From the NCBI RefSeq assembly GCF_025377685.1, contig NZ_JACEHK010000015.1:372001-436000 (forward strand): DNA of 64,000 nt, given 5' to 3'. The notes beneath the pieces are model-generated. The model was given only the letters and a program-made list of their open reading frames with translations. It was not told the DNA's origin and did no database searches. Each line of letters opens with the position of its first letter. Position 1 is the stretch's first letter. The stretch comes from Anaerobacillus sp. CMMVII. GTDB lineage: Bacteria; Bacillota; Bacilli; Bacillales; Anaerobacillaceae. Positions 9,240 through 19,674 of this stretch are shown here, piece after piece. The position numbers were made by a program, and so were the translations under genes.

Positions 9240-11876
9240 ATGAAGCGATTAACTTCAGTTGAAGTTAGACAAATGTTTTTAGATTTTTTTAAAGAAAAGG
9301 GACATGCTATTGAGCCCAGTGCATCACTTGTACCTCATGAAGACCCGTCATTACTTTGGATTAATAGTGGCGTGGCAACCTTGAAGAAGTATTTTGATGG
9401 ACGAGTTATTCCTGAAAACCCAAGGATTACGAATGCTCAAAAGTCGATAAGGACAAATGATATTGAGAATGTCGGAAAAACGGCACGACATCATACGTTT
9501 TTTGAAATGCTTGGTAACTTTTCAATTGGGGATTACTTTAAAAAAGAGTCGATTGAGTGGGCTTGGGAATTCCTAACAAGTGACGAATGGATTGGTTTTG
9601 ATCCAAATAAATTATCTGTAACTATTCATCCTGAAGATCATGAAGCCTTTGAGATTTGGAGTAAAGAGATTGGAATTCCTGAAGACAGAATTATTCGTTT
9701 AGAAGGAAACTTTTGGGATATTGGTGAGGGTCCAAGTGGTCCAAATACGGAAATTTTTTACGATCGTGGTGAAGGGTATGGTAATGATGAAAATGATCCT
9801 GAACTTTTTCCTGGTGGAGAGAATGAGCGATATTTAGAGGTTTGGAATCTTGTGTTCTCACAATTTAATCATAATCCAGATGGAACTTATACACCACTTC
9901 CAAAGAAAAACATTGATACTGGAATGGGACTTGAAAGAATGGTTTCGGTTGTACAGGACGTGCCAACAAACTTTGATACAGACCTTTTTGTTCCAATTAT
10001 TAAAGCGACTGAACAAATATCAGGAGTTTCGTATGGGGAAACAAAGGAAACCGATGTATCATTTAAAGTGATCGCTGACCATGTTCGTACAGTAAGTTTC
10101 GCTATTGCTGATGGGGCTCTTCCATCAAACGAAGGTAGAGGTTATGTGCTCAGACGTTTACTCCGTAGAGCAGTGCGTTATGCAAAGTTAATTAACATTG
10201 ATCGCCCGTTTATGTATGAGCTAGTCCCTGTTGTTGGCGAAATCATGGTTGATTTCTATCCAGAAGTAAAAGATAAAACTGAATTCGTTCAAAAAGTCAT
10301 TAAAAATGAAGAAGAACGATTCCACGAAACGTTAAATGAAGGATTAACAATTCTAGCAAAGGTAATTGAACAAGCCAAAAGTGCAAATGAACAAGTGATT
10401 TCTGGTGAGAATGTCTTTAGATTATATGACACTTACGGTTTCCCAGTAGATTTAACTGAAGAATATGTAGAGGAAGCTGGACTTACAATCGATCGAACAG
10501 GCTTTGAGGTAGAGATGGGGAAGCAAAGAGAAAGAGCTCGTGCAGCTCGTCAAACGGATAACTCAATGCAAACTCAAGACAGTGTTTTAGGAGAACTTAA
10601 GGTTGAAAGTGAGTTTGTCGGTTATGAAAATCTTTCCGCAGATTCAGTAATTGAAGTAATCATTAGAGATAAAGAGCTTGTGAAAGAAGCTAGCGCTGGT
10701 GATGTAATTAAAGTGATTGTTGATAAAACACCATTTTATGCTGAAAGTGGTGGGCAGGTTGCTGATAAAGGGTCTATGAGAGCAAGTGGAGTTTACCTTA
10801 AGGTAGAGGACGTTCAAAAAGCTCCGAATGGGCAAAATTTGCACTCTGTTCGTGTAATTGAGGGGTCAATCTCAGTTGGAACGAAGGTAATTTCAGTCGT
10901 GGAAGAAACTGAACGTATTGGTACTGTCAAAAACCATACAGCTACACATATTTTGCATAGGGCCTTAAAAGATACTCTTGGTGAACACGTAAATCAGGCA
11001 GGTTCTTTAGTTTCAGAGAATAGACTTCGTTTTGATTTTTCTCATTTTGGACAGGTAACTCCTGAAGAATTAGCAAAAGTTGAGTCGATCGTTAATCAAA
11101 AAATTTGGGATGCTATTACAGTTGAAATCTCTAACAAAAATATCGAAGAAGCTAAAGCTATGGGTGCTATGGCTTTATTCGGTGAAAAATACGGTGAAGT
11201 TGTTCGTGTAGTTCAAGTTGGAGAGTATAGTTTAGAGCTTTGTGGTGGCTGTCACGTGAAGAATACAGCAGAAATTGGTCTATTTAAAATTGTTTCTGAA
11301 TCAGGAATTGGTGCTGGGATCCGCCGTATCGAAGCTGTGACAGGAAAAGGTGCATATGAGCACATGAATTCGCAAGTCGATCTACTAAAAGAGGCAGCGA
11401 CTTTAGTAAAAGCTAACTTAAAAGACGTACCAGATAAAGTAGAACAGCTTCAACTACAACTTCGTAAGTTACAACGAGAAAATGAATCATTAGCTGCAAA
11501 GCTAGGAAATATGGAAGCAGGAGGGTTGATCGAAAACGTTAATAAAATAAATGACGTATCGGTTATTGCTCAAAAGGTAAATGTAGCTGACATGGATAGC
11601 ATTCGCAGTTTAGTCGATACATTAAAAAATAAATTAGGTTCAGGTATTGTTGTATTAGGTGCTGTCAATAATGGGAAGGTAAATATCGTTGCAGGTGTAA
11701 CGAATGATTTAATCAAAAAAGGGTATCATGCTGGAAATATTGTTAAAGAAGTTGCCACACGTTGCGGCGGCGGCGGTGGCGGTCGACCTGATATGGCCCA
11801 AGCAGGTGGGAAAAATCCAGATCAGCTTCAAGAAGCTCTAGATTTTGTTCCAGAATTTCTGAAAACAATTTCCTAA
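9240..11876 (+). CDS. alaS: alanyl-tRNA synthetase
   Basis: An 878-residue class II synthetase of normal length. Catalytic core motifs include [18 protein letters not shown] near residue 80 and [15 protein letters not shown]. The editing domain has its zinc/hydrolysis residues in [11 protein letters not shown] (about 565) and CGGCHV (about 667). The C-terminal oligomerisation (C-Ala) domain ends with the glycine-rich [15 protein letters not shown]. It charges tRNA-Ala and clears mischarged Ser/Gly. Regulated by the T-box leader upstream. Start ATG follows AGGGAGG. Confidence 0.97.
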   Translation: MKRLTSVEVRQMFLDFFKEKGHAIEPSASLVPHEDPSLLWINSGVATLKKYFDGRVIPENPRITNAQKSIRTNDIENVGKTARHHTFFEMLGNFSIGDYFKKESIEWAWEFLTSDEWIGFDPNKLSVTIHPEDHEAFEIWSKEIGIPEDRIIRLEGNFWDIGEGPSGPNTEIFYDRGEGYGNDENDPELFPGGENERYLEVWNLVFSQFNHNPDGTYTPLPKKNIDTGMGLERMVSVVQDVPTNFDTDLFVPIIKATEQISGVSYGETKETDVSFKVIADHVRTVSFAIADGALPSNEGRGYVLRRLLRRAVRYAKLINIDRPFMYELVPVVGEIMVDFYPEVKDKTEFVQKVIKNEEERFHETLNEGLTILAKVIEQAKSANEQVISGENVFRLYDTYGFPVDLTEEYVEEAGLTIDRTGFEVEMGKQRERARAARQTDNSMQTQDSVLGELKVESEFVGYENLSADSVIEVIIRDKELVKEASAGDVIKVIVDKTPFYAESGGQVADKGSMRASGVYLKVEDVQKAPNGQNLHSVRVIEGSISVGTKVISVVEETERIGTVKNHTATHILHRALKDTLGEHVNQAGSLVSENRLRFDFSHFGQVTPEELAKVESIVNQKIWDAITVEISNKNIEEAKAMGAMALFGEKYGEVVRVVQVGEYSLELCGGCHVKNTAEIGLFKIVSESGIGAGIRRIEAVTGKGAYEHMNSQVDLLKEAATLVKANLKDVPDKVEQLQLQLRKLQRENESLAAKLGNMEAGGLIENVNKINDVSVIAQKVNVADMDSIRSLVDTLKNKLGSGIVVLGAVNNGKVNIVAGVTNDLIKKGYHAGNIVKEVATRCGGGGGGRPDMAQAGGKNPDQLQEALDFVPEFLKTIS

Positions 11877-11975
11877 ATAATTCATGTTAGTGTACAATAT
11901 GGATAACAGGTTACATGTCCATTCATTTAGTGGAATGTAAATCAATTGTGCATTGTAGGAAAAGAGGTGTTTGTG

Positions 11976-12242
11976 ATGAGTTCAATGGATAACACAATGA
12001 AATTTAATTTCCAAGATGACTCAGAAGATACGAATGTTCAAGAAGTACTTCTAACTGTATACGAGGCATTGGAAGAAAAGGGCTACAATCCAATTAACCA
12101 AATTGTAGGTTATTTATTGTCAGGAGACCCTGCGTACATTCCTAGACACAAAGATGCAAGATCATTAATTCGTAAGCTTGAGAGAGATGAATTAATCGAA
12201 GAATTAGTGAAATCGTATTTATCACAGCACCAAGAGGAGTAA
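11976..12242 (+). CDS. yrzL: IreB family regulatory protein (YrzL)
   Basis: An 88-residue protein of the IreB/UPF0297 family: [19 protein letters not shown], then [20 protein letters not shown] and [17 protein letters not shown]. In enterococci IreB is a phospho-target of the PASTA kinase IreK; in Bacillus its role is less clear. The ATG at 11976 gives the family-typical length and follows AGAGGTG; the upstream in-frame TTG at 11946 would add an unrelated ten residues. It is followed within 2 bases by ruvX, the conserved alaS-yrzL-ruvX order. Confidence 0.9.
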   Translation: MSSMDNTMKFNFQDDSEDTNVQEVLLTVYEALEEKGYNPINQIVGYLLSGDPAYIPRHKDARSLIRKLERDELIEELVKSYLSQHQEE

Positions 12243-12243
12243 T

Positions 12244-12660
12244 ATGAGAACATTAGGATTAGATGTAGGTACGAAAACGATTGGTGTAGCAGCTAGTGAT
12301 GAATTAGGTTGGACAGCTCAAGGTGTTGAAACAATTAGGCGCGATAGTGAAAATCCAGATAATGATTGGGAAAAGTTAAGCAAACTGATTAAAGAACTTG
12401 ATATTGTTAAAGTAGTAGTCGGCTTACCCAAAAACATGAATGGAACGATTGGCCCAAGTGGGGAAGCATGTCAGCAATTTGCTGAAGAGGTTAAACAACG
12501 CTTTCAATTACCAGTCATTCTATGGGATGAACGTTTAACAACTGTTGCAGCTGAAAAAATGTTGATTGCTGCTGATATGAGCCGTAAAAAGCGAAAGAAG
12601 GTTATCGATAAGATGGCCGCAGTAATGATATTACAAGGGTATTTAGACTCAACATCATAA
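12244..12660 (+). CDS. ruvX: Holliday junction resolvase-like / pre-16S rRNA nuclease RuvX (YqgF)
   Basis: A 138-residue RNase H-fold protein. The first acidic motif is in [13 protein letters not shown] (Asp near residue 6), [12 protein letters not shown] is the central motif, and [15 protein letters not shown] carries the second. The family processes the 16S rRNA 5' end in E. coli and was also proposed as a Holliday junction resolvase. It overlaps nothing but sits one base after yrzL, so translation is probably coupled. Confidence 0.92.
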   Translation: MRTLGLDVGTKTIGVAASDELGWTAQGVETIRRDSENPDNDWEKLSKLIKELDIVKVVVGLPKNMNGTIGPSGEACQQFAEEVKQRFQLPVILWDERLTTVAAEKMLIAADMSRKKRKKVIDKMAAVMILQGYLDSTS

Positions 12661-12749
12661 TGTAATACGAATGCAAACTAAGAAATATGGAAATATTAAC
12701 TTATGAGTATTTTAAGCATTTTGATATATAAAAATAATGGGGTGTTATT

Positions 12750-13046
12750 ATGGAAACAACTGAAAGAGAACGTATTGTTATTCCAGACGAAAATGGCGAT
12801 GAGCATTTATTTGATGTATTATTTACATTTGACGTAGATGAAACTGGTAAATCTTACATGGTATTAGTTGACGCTGGTGATGCTGAAAGCGATGATGAAG
12901 AAATGGAAGTACATGCTTTTCGCTATGAAGAAACAGGCGAAGGTGACGATGATTTACAACTTTTCCCGATCGAAACAGACGAGGAATGGGACATTGTTGA
13001 AGAAATGCTCAACACATTCCAAGAAGGCGAAGACGACGAAGAGTAG
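12750..13046 (+). CDS. yrzB: DUF1292 protein YrzB
   Basis: A 98-residue, highly acidic protein (DAESDDEEMEVHAFRY and TFQEGEDDEE), matching the DUF1292 family, which is always found near ruvX/yrzL. Its function is unknown. No signal peptide or membrane segment. It starts with ATG after GGGGTG and ends just before a terminator, closing the alaS-yrzL-ruvX-yrzB unit. Confidence 0.88.
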   Translation: METTERERIVIPDENGDEHLFDVLFTFDVDETGKSYMVLVDAGDAESDDEEMEVHAFRYEETGEGDDDLQLFPIETDEEWDIVEEMLNTFQEGEDDEE

Positions 13047-13050
13047 AAAA

Positions 13051-13084
13051 AAGGCTGTTCTCTTAGGAGAATGGCCTTTTTTTT
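13051..13084 (+). terminator. rho-independent terminator after yrzB
   Basis: AAGGC-TG-TTCTC pairs with GAGAA-T-GGCCTT around loop TTAG, followed by eight T. Confidence 0.88.
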
Positions 13085-13251
13085 GCGTTTGATTTTATAG
13101 CTTGCGAAAAAATTCTACATTTTCCACTGCATTTCTACATATATAATGAAATTTTGAGGAGATATAGTATAATAGGAGTGTTGTACTTTTTATCGTGCAA
13201 ATGGAATTTTCTAAATTAATCACTTATACCATTGTGAGGAGGGAGGAAAAC

Positions 13252-14379
13252 ATGGCTTCAAACGATAAACAAAAAGCGAAACAAGAAATAAAAAAACAAT
13301 TGTTACGAGAACGTCAAGAAGAAGCAAGTATTGTTAGAAAAATTGTAGCAGTATGTTTATTGTTACTTATTATAGCTTTTGCTGTAACTGGAGCTTCTGC
13401 CTATTATTACATTGAAGGTGCTCTTAGCCCCGTTGATGAAACGAATGAAGAACTAATTGATATTCACATACCTATTGGCTCCACAAGTACCAGAATTGGT
13501 AATATCCTAGAAGAAAATGAATTGATTAGTAACGCTAGTTTTTTCCGTTATTATATTCGTTATAAAAATGAGTCTGGATTCCAAGCTGGCGATTACAAAT
13601 TGTCACAAAGTATGAATTTAGATGAAATTATCGCTGAATTAAAAGAGGGGAAAATTCTTCAGGATTATAAGTTATCCTTTACAATTCCTGAGGGTAGATG
13701 GCTTGAAAGTATTTTAAAGACCATTTCTGACAACACTAGTCATGCAGAAGAAGAATTAATTGAAAAAGTCACGGATCGAGAATATCTTGAAAACTTAATT
13801 GCTCGGTACTCCATTTTATCGGAGGATATATTAGATGAGCGATTAAGGTGGCCATTAGAAGGTTATTTATTCCCAGCTAGATATGATTTTATCGAAGAAA
13901 ATCCTTCAATTGAAACAATTATTGAAGCAATGCTCGCGCGAACAGAACAAGTGATTAGCAAGTATTCTGGAAACCTTGAAGAAACTGAATATTCGACCCA
14001 TGAAATTCTAGCTTTGGCTTCAATCATTGAGGGTGAAGCACAAAAGCAGGAAGATCGTTATACAATCTCAGGCGTGTTATACAATCGTTTAAAGATAAAT
14101 ATGGCTCTTCAAGTTGATCCATCTATTGCTTATGCGCATGGTCAGCATTTCTCAAGAACATTGTACGAGCATCTAGATATTGATTCACCTTATAATACCT
14201 ATCGTTATCCTGGGATTCCGATTGGTCCTATAAATAATCCGGGCGAGTTTTCTATTAAAGCTGCCCTTCAACCTGAGGAACACAAATATCTTTATTTTTA
14301 TGCTGATAGTCAAGGTGATGTACATTATAGTGAAACATTTCAGCAGCACCAAGAAGTCTTACGTAAGTATCGTGATTAA
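13252..14379 (+). CDS. mltG: endolytic murein transglycosylase MltG (YrrL)
   Basis: About 375 residues. One N-terminal membrane anchor (VCLLLLIIAFAVTGASAYYY) follows a charged cytoplasmic stretch rich in K and Q. The extracytoplasmic part has a LysM-like region (IPIGSTSTRIGNILEENELI) and the YceG catalytic domain with LASIIEGEAQ (catalytic Glu), YNRLKINMALQVDPSI and GPINNPG. MltG cuts nascent glycan strands to set their length. The ATG at 13252 follows GAGGGAGGA; the upstream GTG start at 13195 lacks a ribosome-binding site. Confidence 0.93.
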   Translation: MASNDKQKAKQEIKKQLLRERQEEASIVRKIVAVCLLLLIIAFAVTGASAYYYIEGALSPVDETNEELIDIHIPIGSTSTRIGNILEENELISNASFFRYYIRYKNESGFQAGDYKLSQSMNLDEIIAELKEGKILQDYKLSFTIPEGRWLESILKTISDNTSHAEEELIEKVTDREYLENLIARYSILSEDILDERLRWPLEGYLFPARYDFIEENPSIETIIEAMLARTEQVISKYSGNLEETEYSTHEILALASIIEGEAQKQEDRYTISGVLYNRLKINMALQVDPSIAYAHGQHFSRTLYEHLDIDSPYNTYRYPGIPIGPINNPGEFSIKAALQPEEHKYLYFYADSQGDVHYSETFQQHQEVLRKYRD

Positions 14380-14412
14380 TAGGAGAACTTAGCTAGGTTC
14401 TTTCTTTAAAAC

Positions 14413-14436
14413 ATTTGTTAGTCCGAACTAACAAAT
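14413..14436. other. perfect 10-bp hairpin downstream of mltG
   Basis: ATTTGTTAGT and ACTAACAAAT flank the loop CCGA. It lacks a T run, so it is probably an mRNA 3' stabilising hairpin rather than a terminator. Confidence 0.5.
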
Positions 14437-14450
14437 AGATCTTATTTCGA

Positions 14451-14510
14451 AAGTTCACTTTCCTTAAACCAAATGTTTATCTACCAGTTGGTGAAAGTGA
14501 GCTTTTTCTT
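14451..14510 (+). terminator. probable mltG terminator
   Basis: Twelve-pair stem AAGTTCACTTTC / GAAAGTGAGCTT with a 30-base loop and a TTTTTC tail at the 3' side. Confidence 0.65.
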
Positions 14511-14547
14511 TGGATCTAGCCAGGGGAAAAGTACACTTTTTCCTAGT

Positions 14548-14815
14548 GCGCTTCTGCTTTTCAATGTCTAGCATAAGCGCCTAGCTCCTCGGGGTCAAAT
14601 AACCTGGAAGAAATAAAAGTGGAGAGCGCACTTTTAATCTGCTAGAACATTTGCCTGTCGGAGCTAATCAGGCGCTTCTGCTTTTCAATGTCTAGCATCA
14701 GCGCCTAGCTCCTCGGGGTCAAATAACCTGGCAGAAATAAAAGTGGAGAGCGCACTTTTAATCTGCCAGAACATTTGCCTGTCGGAGCTAATCAGGCGCT
14801 TCTGCTTTTCTTAGA
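14548..14815. repeat. two tandem 124-bp structured repeats (family 2) plus partial third
   Basis: GCGCTTCTGCTTTTC occurs at 14548, 14672 and 14796, giving an exact 124-base period. Each unit contains TAGCTCC...GGAGCTA as a closing stem and an inner hairpin around AAAAGTG / CACTTTT. In the second unit CTGGCAG pairs with CTGCCAG; in the first the partners differ (GGAAG versus CTGCTAG). A diverged relative lies at 27036-27226. No coding frame is apparent. Confidence 0.8.
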
Positions 14816-14973
14816 GAGTGTGATATATTCGCATTCTCTTTCTGTTTATGTTACAATAAATCGTTCTTTTTAGAATTTGTCTATTTTAATAAAGCTTGTT
14901 CCTTTCGTAAAAAATCCCAAAAACCGGATTTTTACACAAAATACTATGATATCACTACTTATTAGTAAGTATT

Positions 14974-15102
14974 GCTCTTTTCTTACTAAACTTATTGGGT
15001 GATATCTATTCATCTAAGGAATTTTTCAATTATCTTAGGTTAAAAAGCAACATGTTTTTTTGTGCGACGAGTAACCGCAGGAGCAATGTTTTAGAAAAGA
15101 GC
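14974..15102. repeat. repeat with GCTCTTTTCT / AGAAAAGAGC ends (family 3 relative)
   Basis: Terminal arms GCTCTTTTCT (14974-14983) and AGAAAAGAGC (15093-15102) are perfect inverted repeats. The right half carries GTGCGACGAGTAACCGCAGG, whose relative GCGACGAGTAAACGTAG is in the 27-kb repeat. The right end TTTTAGAAAAGAGC matches the right end of the element at 43849-44036. The rest of 14816-15129 holds no gene that I can see. Confidence 0.6.
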
Positions 15103-15129
15103 TTAGAATTTAAATAAGGAGGCTTTCTA

Positions 15130-15783
15130 GTGGTCTCAGAGCAAGTAAATGCTTATATTAGTTCTTTAATTAAAGCAAGAAACCCATTACTAACAGAAAT
15201 GGAACAATATGCACGGGAGCATGAAGTCCCGATTATGGATATTGTGAGTATCGAAGCAATGTTACAAATCCTTTCATTTGCTGGAACGAAGAAGGTATTA
15301 GAAGTTGGCACTGCTATCGGTTATTCCGCGATGCGAGTTGCAGAGAGACTTCCTCATTGTAAAATCGTATCAATTGAAAGAGACGAAGATAGGTATAATA
15401 AAGCACGAGACTATATCAAGAGAGCAAATCTTGAAAATCGTGTTACCCTTATCTTTGGTGATGCCCTCGAAGTAGGGAGTGAAATTGAACAGTTTGGTAT
15501 GTTCGACTGTTTATTTATAGATGCTGCAAAAGGTCAATATAAACGTTTTTTTGAATTATATAGTCCTCTTGTCCAACCCAATGGTCTTGTCGTCAGTGAT
15601 AATGTGCTTTATAAAGGTATTGTTGCCCATGAAGGCAAAATCGCAAAAGGTATTCGGACAATGGTAACTAATTTAAAGAGTTACAATGAAATGTTAATGG
15701 CAAATGAGCAATTTGAAACAACCTTTTATCCAATTGGGGATGGAATGGCTATTAGCAAAAAAATAGGTGGTGTAGAATTATGA
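15130..15783 (+). CDS. trmR: tRNA 5-hydroxyuridine methyltransferase TrmR (YrrM)
   Basis: A 217-residue class I O-methyltransferase. SAM-binding motif EVGTAIGYSAMRVA is near residues 58-71 and the metal/catalytic region CLFIDAAKGQYK near 135. In B. subtilis YrrM (TrmR) methylates 5-hydroxyuridine at tRNA position 34 to 5-methoxyuridine, using the hydroxyuridine made by the two U32 proteins encoded next to it. Start is GTG after AAGGAGG. Its stop overlaps the next start (ATGA), so the three genes form one operon. Confidence 0.9.
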   Translation: MVSEQVNAYISSLIKARNPLLTEMEQYAREHEVPIMDIVSIEAMLQILSFAGTKKVLEVGTAIGYSAMRVAERLPHCKIVSIERDEDRYNKARDYIKRANLENRVTLIFGDALEVGSEIEQFGMFDCLFIDAAKGQYKRFFELYSPLVQPNGLVVSDNVLYKGIVAHEGKIAKGIRTMVTNLKSYNEMLMANEQFETTFYPIGDGMAISKKIGGVEL

Positions 15784-16709
15784 ACAAACCTGAAATACTT
15801 GTCACACCGACAAAGGTAGAAGACATTGACAGATTAATCAAAGCAGGAGCTACAGCCTTTATCATCGGTGAAGAGAAATTTGGTCTACGTCTTGCAGGTG
15901 AATTTACAAGAGATGATATTAAGGAAGCTGTTAAGATTGCACATAGTTCTGGTGCAAAGATCTATGTTGCAATGAATGCGCTGTTCCATAATGATAAATT
16001 GGAATTATTGCCGGATTATATTTCATTTTTAGCGGAAAATGGTGTAGATGCGATTGTTTTTGGAGATCCTGCGGTATTAATGGTTGCTAGAGAAGTTGCT
16101 CCTCAAATGAAGCTTCATTGGAATACAGAGACAACTGCAACTAATTATTACACGGCTAATTATTGGGGACGAAAAGGTGCTAAGCGTGCAGTAATGGCTA
16201 GGGAAATTAATATGGAGGCAATCGTCGAAACAAAGGAAAATGCGGAAGTGGAAATTGAGGTTCAGGTCCATGGGATGACTTGTATGTTCCAATCAAAGCG
16301 AACGTTAATTGGAAACTACATGGAGTTTCAAGGGAAGGACTTAGTGGTTGAGGGACGTAGTAAAGACCGTACATTGGTTTTACATGATCCGGAGCGTGAG
16401 GCGAAGTACCCTATCTTTGAAGATGAAAATGGGACACATATTATGAGTCCAAATGACATTTGTATCATTGACGAGTTAGAAGATATGCTTGATGCTGGAG
16501 TAGATTCATTTAAGATTGATGGAATTTTAAAATCCGTTGATTATTTAGAAAAAGTAACAGCATTGTATAAAGAGGCAATCGAGCTTTACTTAGAGGATCC
16601 AGATGCATATCAGGATAAGAAATTTCATTTTTTACAAGAAGCAGAAAAAGTACAACCAAGAAATCGAAAACTAGATACTGGATTTTTCTTTAAAGAAACT
16701 GTTTATTAA
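15780..16709 (+). CDS. trhP1: U32 family tRNA hydroxylation protein TrhP1 (YrrN)
   Basis: A 309-residue peptidase U32-family protein. The TIM-barrel features include GATAFIIGEEKFGLRL, VAMNALFHN and VQVHGMTCMFQSKRTLIGNY, which carries one cysteine of the family motif. YrrN and YrrO together are required for prephenate-dependent tRNA U34 hydroxylation in B. subtilis; despite the name a protease activity is not expected. Overlaps trmR by four bases and is 15 bases before trhP2. Confidence 0.88.
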   Translation: MNKPEILVTPTKVEDIDRLIKAGATAFIIGEEKFGLRLAGEFTRDDIKEAVKIAHSSGAKIYVAMNALFHNDKLELLPDYISFLAENGVDAIVFGDPAVLMVAREVAPQMKLHWNTETTATNYYTANYWGRKGAKRAVMAREINMEAIVETKENAEVEIEVQVHGMTCMFQSKRTLIGNYMEFQGKDLVVEGRSKDRTLVLHDPEREAKYPIFEDENGTHIMSPNDICIIDELEDMLDAGVDSFKIDGILKSVDYLEKVTALYKEAIELYLEDPDAYQDKKFHFLQEAEKVQPRNRKLDTGFFFKETVY

Positions 16710-16724
16710 GGAGGGGTGTTTACC

Positions 16725-18000
16725 ATGGAAAAAATATCAACTGTCACTCCAGAAGGAAAACGTGTCATTACTAAAAAGCCTGAGTTATTAGCCCCTGCTG
16801 GTAGTTTAGAAAAATTAAAAATAGCTGTTCACTACGGTGCCGATGCAGTATTCATTGGTGGTCAAGAATTTGGACTTCGTTCGAATGCTGATAACTTTTC
16901 GATTGAAGAGATGCGTGAAGGTGTAGAGTTTGCGAATAAGTATGGTGCAAAAATTTATGTGACTACAAATATCTTTGCTCATAACGAGAATATGGATGGA
17001 CTAGAGGAATATTTGCAAGATCTTCAGGATGTAGGGGTTGCTGGGATTATAGTCGCTGACCCGTTAATTATTGAAACATGTAAGCGGGTGGCACCTAAAG
17101 TTGAAGTACACTTAAGTACACAACAATCACTTACCAATTGGCAGGCAATTAAGTTCTGGAAAGAAGAAGGACTTCACCGTGTCGTTTTAGCTCGCGAAGT
17201 AGGAATAGAAGAAATGTTAGAAATGAAACGAAACGTAGATATCGAGATAGAAACGTTTATTCATGGTGCTATGTGTATATCTTATTCAGGAAGATGCGTT
17301 CTAAGTAACCATATGACTGCACGCGACTCAAATAGAGGTGGATGCTGTCAGTCATGTCGTTGGGATTATGATCTTACGAACAAAATGAACAAGACGAATT
17401 CAATGAAAGTCCTTTATTTTCAGAACAGGATCTACCATTTTCAATGAGTCCTAAAGACCTTAACTTGCTAGCTGGAATTCCAAAGGTAATTGAAGCTGGG
17501 ATTGACAGTTTAAAAATTGAAGGTAGAATGAAATCGATCCATTATGTAGCTACGGTTACATCTGTGTACAGAAAAGTAATTGATGCTTATTGTGCCGATC
17601 CCGATAATTTCACCTTAGATCCTAAGTGGGTTGAAGAATTGGACAAATGTGCAAACCGTGATACAGCTTCTTCGTTCTTTGAAAACGAACCGACATATAA
17701 GGAGCAATTGTTTGGAAGAGTTGATGGCAAAAAAACACCTTATGATTTTGCCGGTCTTGTCCTAGAGTATGATCAAGAAACAAAAATTGTTACTTTACAA
17801 CAACGAAATTACTTTAAACCAGGTGACAAAGTTGAGTTCTTCGGTCCAGAAATTGATAACTTTACAGTCACAGTTGGAACGATCTGGGATGCGAAAACTG
17901 GTGAAGAAATGGATGCAGCTAGACATCCACTACAAATTGTAAAATTTCAAGTGGATAAACCACTTTTCCCTAATAATATGATGCGTAAAGGAGTACTATA

Positions 18001-18001
<1 letters not shown>
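16725..18001 (+). CDS. trhP2: U32 family tRNA hydroxylation protein TrhP2 (YrrO), frameshifted
   Basis: The first part (to 17447) has [21 protein letters not shown], the metal-ligand region [13 protein letters not shown] and [11 protein letters not shown], all typical of the larger U32 protein. Frame is lost in the A run at 17382-17385: one extra A restores [15 protein letters not shown] and joins it to the second half ([20 protein letters not shown], and the C-terminal beta domain). Repaired length is about 425 residues, normal for YrrO. ATG 16725 follows AAGGAGGGGTG. Its TAA overlaps the udk ATG. The break is likely a sequencing error. Confidence 0.85.
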
Positions 18002-18635
<634 letters not shown>

Positions 18636-18697
18636 TAGCATAGAGAATAGGGTTTTTAATTTTTACCTTTTCAGCTAATTATTTCATAAGTTGTAAT

Positions 18698-18742
18698 GAA
18701 AAGCTTGTGCATTTCACGTCACAGTGAAATGCTAAGCTTTTC
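18698..18742 (+). terminator. hairpin terminator after udk
   Basis: GAAAAGCTT-GT-GCATTTCAC pairs with GTGAAATGC-TA-AGCTTTTC around a six-base loop; the 3' arm itself is T-rich. Confidence 0.75.
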
Positions 18743-18879
18743 TGTATACATATAGTTGGCAGATTTATCATTAATTTTTAGCTCTTCATTATTGAAAACC
18801 TTACCAAAATGAATGAAAGTACAATATTTACCGAATAGTAACGTAAATTGTAGACAACTTTAAGGAGTGAATGAACAAA

Positions 18880-19356
18880 ATGAGTGAAGACAAAAAGTTT
18901 TATATGACATTGGATGGAAAAGCAAAATTAGAGCAAGAGTTAGAATTTTTGAAAAGTGAAAAAAGAAAAGAAGTTGTAGAGCGCATCAAAATTGCACGTT
19001 CTTTTGGGGATCTTTCTGAGAACTCCGAGTACGATTCAGCAAAAGAAGAGCAAGCATTTGTCGAAGGGCGTATTGTGACTATTGAAAAAATGATTCGTAA
19101 TGCAGTAATTATTAAAGAGGATGAAACGGATTCTTCTGTTGTCTCCTTAGGAAAGTCAGTAAAATTTAAGGAACTTCCTGATGGTGACGAAGAAGTTTAT
19201 ACAATTGTAGGAAGCGCAGAAAGCGATCCATATGAAGGGAAAATTTCTAATGACTCACCTATGGCACAAAGTCTACTTGGAAAAACCGTTGGAGATAAAG
19301 TAACTGTCCAAACACCTGGTGGCGAAATGAAAGTAGAAATTTTAGAAATTAAATAA
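18880..19356 (+). CDS. greA: transcription elongation factor GreA
   Basis: About 158 residues. N-terminal coiled coil [20 protein letters not shown] and the acidic tip [16 protein letters not shown] carry the residues that stimulate RNA polymerase cleavage of backtracked transcripts; the C-terminal globular domain has [14 protein letters not shown] and [10 protein letters not shown]. Two starts are possible, ATG 18871 (3 bases after AAGGAG) and ATG 18880 (12 bases); the second gives the more usual N-terminus, so it is used here with some doubt. Confidence 0.93.
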   Translation: MSEDKKFYMTLDGKAKLEQELEFLKSEKRKEVVERIKIARSFGDLSENSEYDSAKEEQAFVEGRIVTIEKMIRNAVIIKEDETDSSVVSLGKSVKFKELPDGDEEVYTIVGSAESDPYEGKISNDSPMAQSLLGKTVGDKVTVQTPGGEMKVEILEIK

Positions 19357-19454
19357 GGACTTATTTTTCGAATAAGGTTATTTTCTCAAATTTATTGAAT
19401 TACTGTCCATAAAGCCACAATATTTGCAAAAAGAGCCTAGTTTAAAGAATAGAT

Positions 19455-19493
19455 GCCCAACTTCTACCTAAGTAGTGGTTGGGCGTTTTTTTT
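19455..19493 (+). terminator. rho-independent terminator after greA
   Basis: GCCCAAC-TT-CTAC pairs with GTAG-TG-GTTGGGC around CTAA, followed by nine T. Confidence 0.9.
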
Positions 19494-19560
19494 TGAATGG
19501 AAAGCATAACCATTTTAGTACTATAAACCTAGCTCCAGACGCAATCTGCTCATAACGATT

Positions 19561-19611
19561 TCAAAACCCAAAACTCAAAACTCAAAACTCAAAACTCAAA
19601 ACTCAAAACTC
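19561..19611. repeat. heptanucleotide tandem repeat (AAAACTC)n
   Basis: About seven copies of CAAAACT/AAAACTC lie between the greA terminator and the PBP gene. The unit is the same as in the right arm of the family 1 repeat at 6345-6375, so this may be one arm of such an element. Confidence 0.75.
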
Positions 19612-19674
19612 TATACATACACTAAATGAATAAACTTCCATGAATAAGTAACAATGTTAATGGGAGGTGATGGT

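Noticed and set aside
14548-14815. Tandem repeat considered as a CRISPR array
   Set aside because: The 124-base period with no short repeat/unique spacer pattern and no cas genes rules it out.
19561-19611. AAAACTC tract considered as CRISPR or coding
   Set aside because: Perfect short tandem repeat without spacers, and no reading frame of interest.
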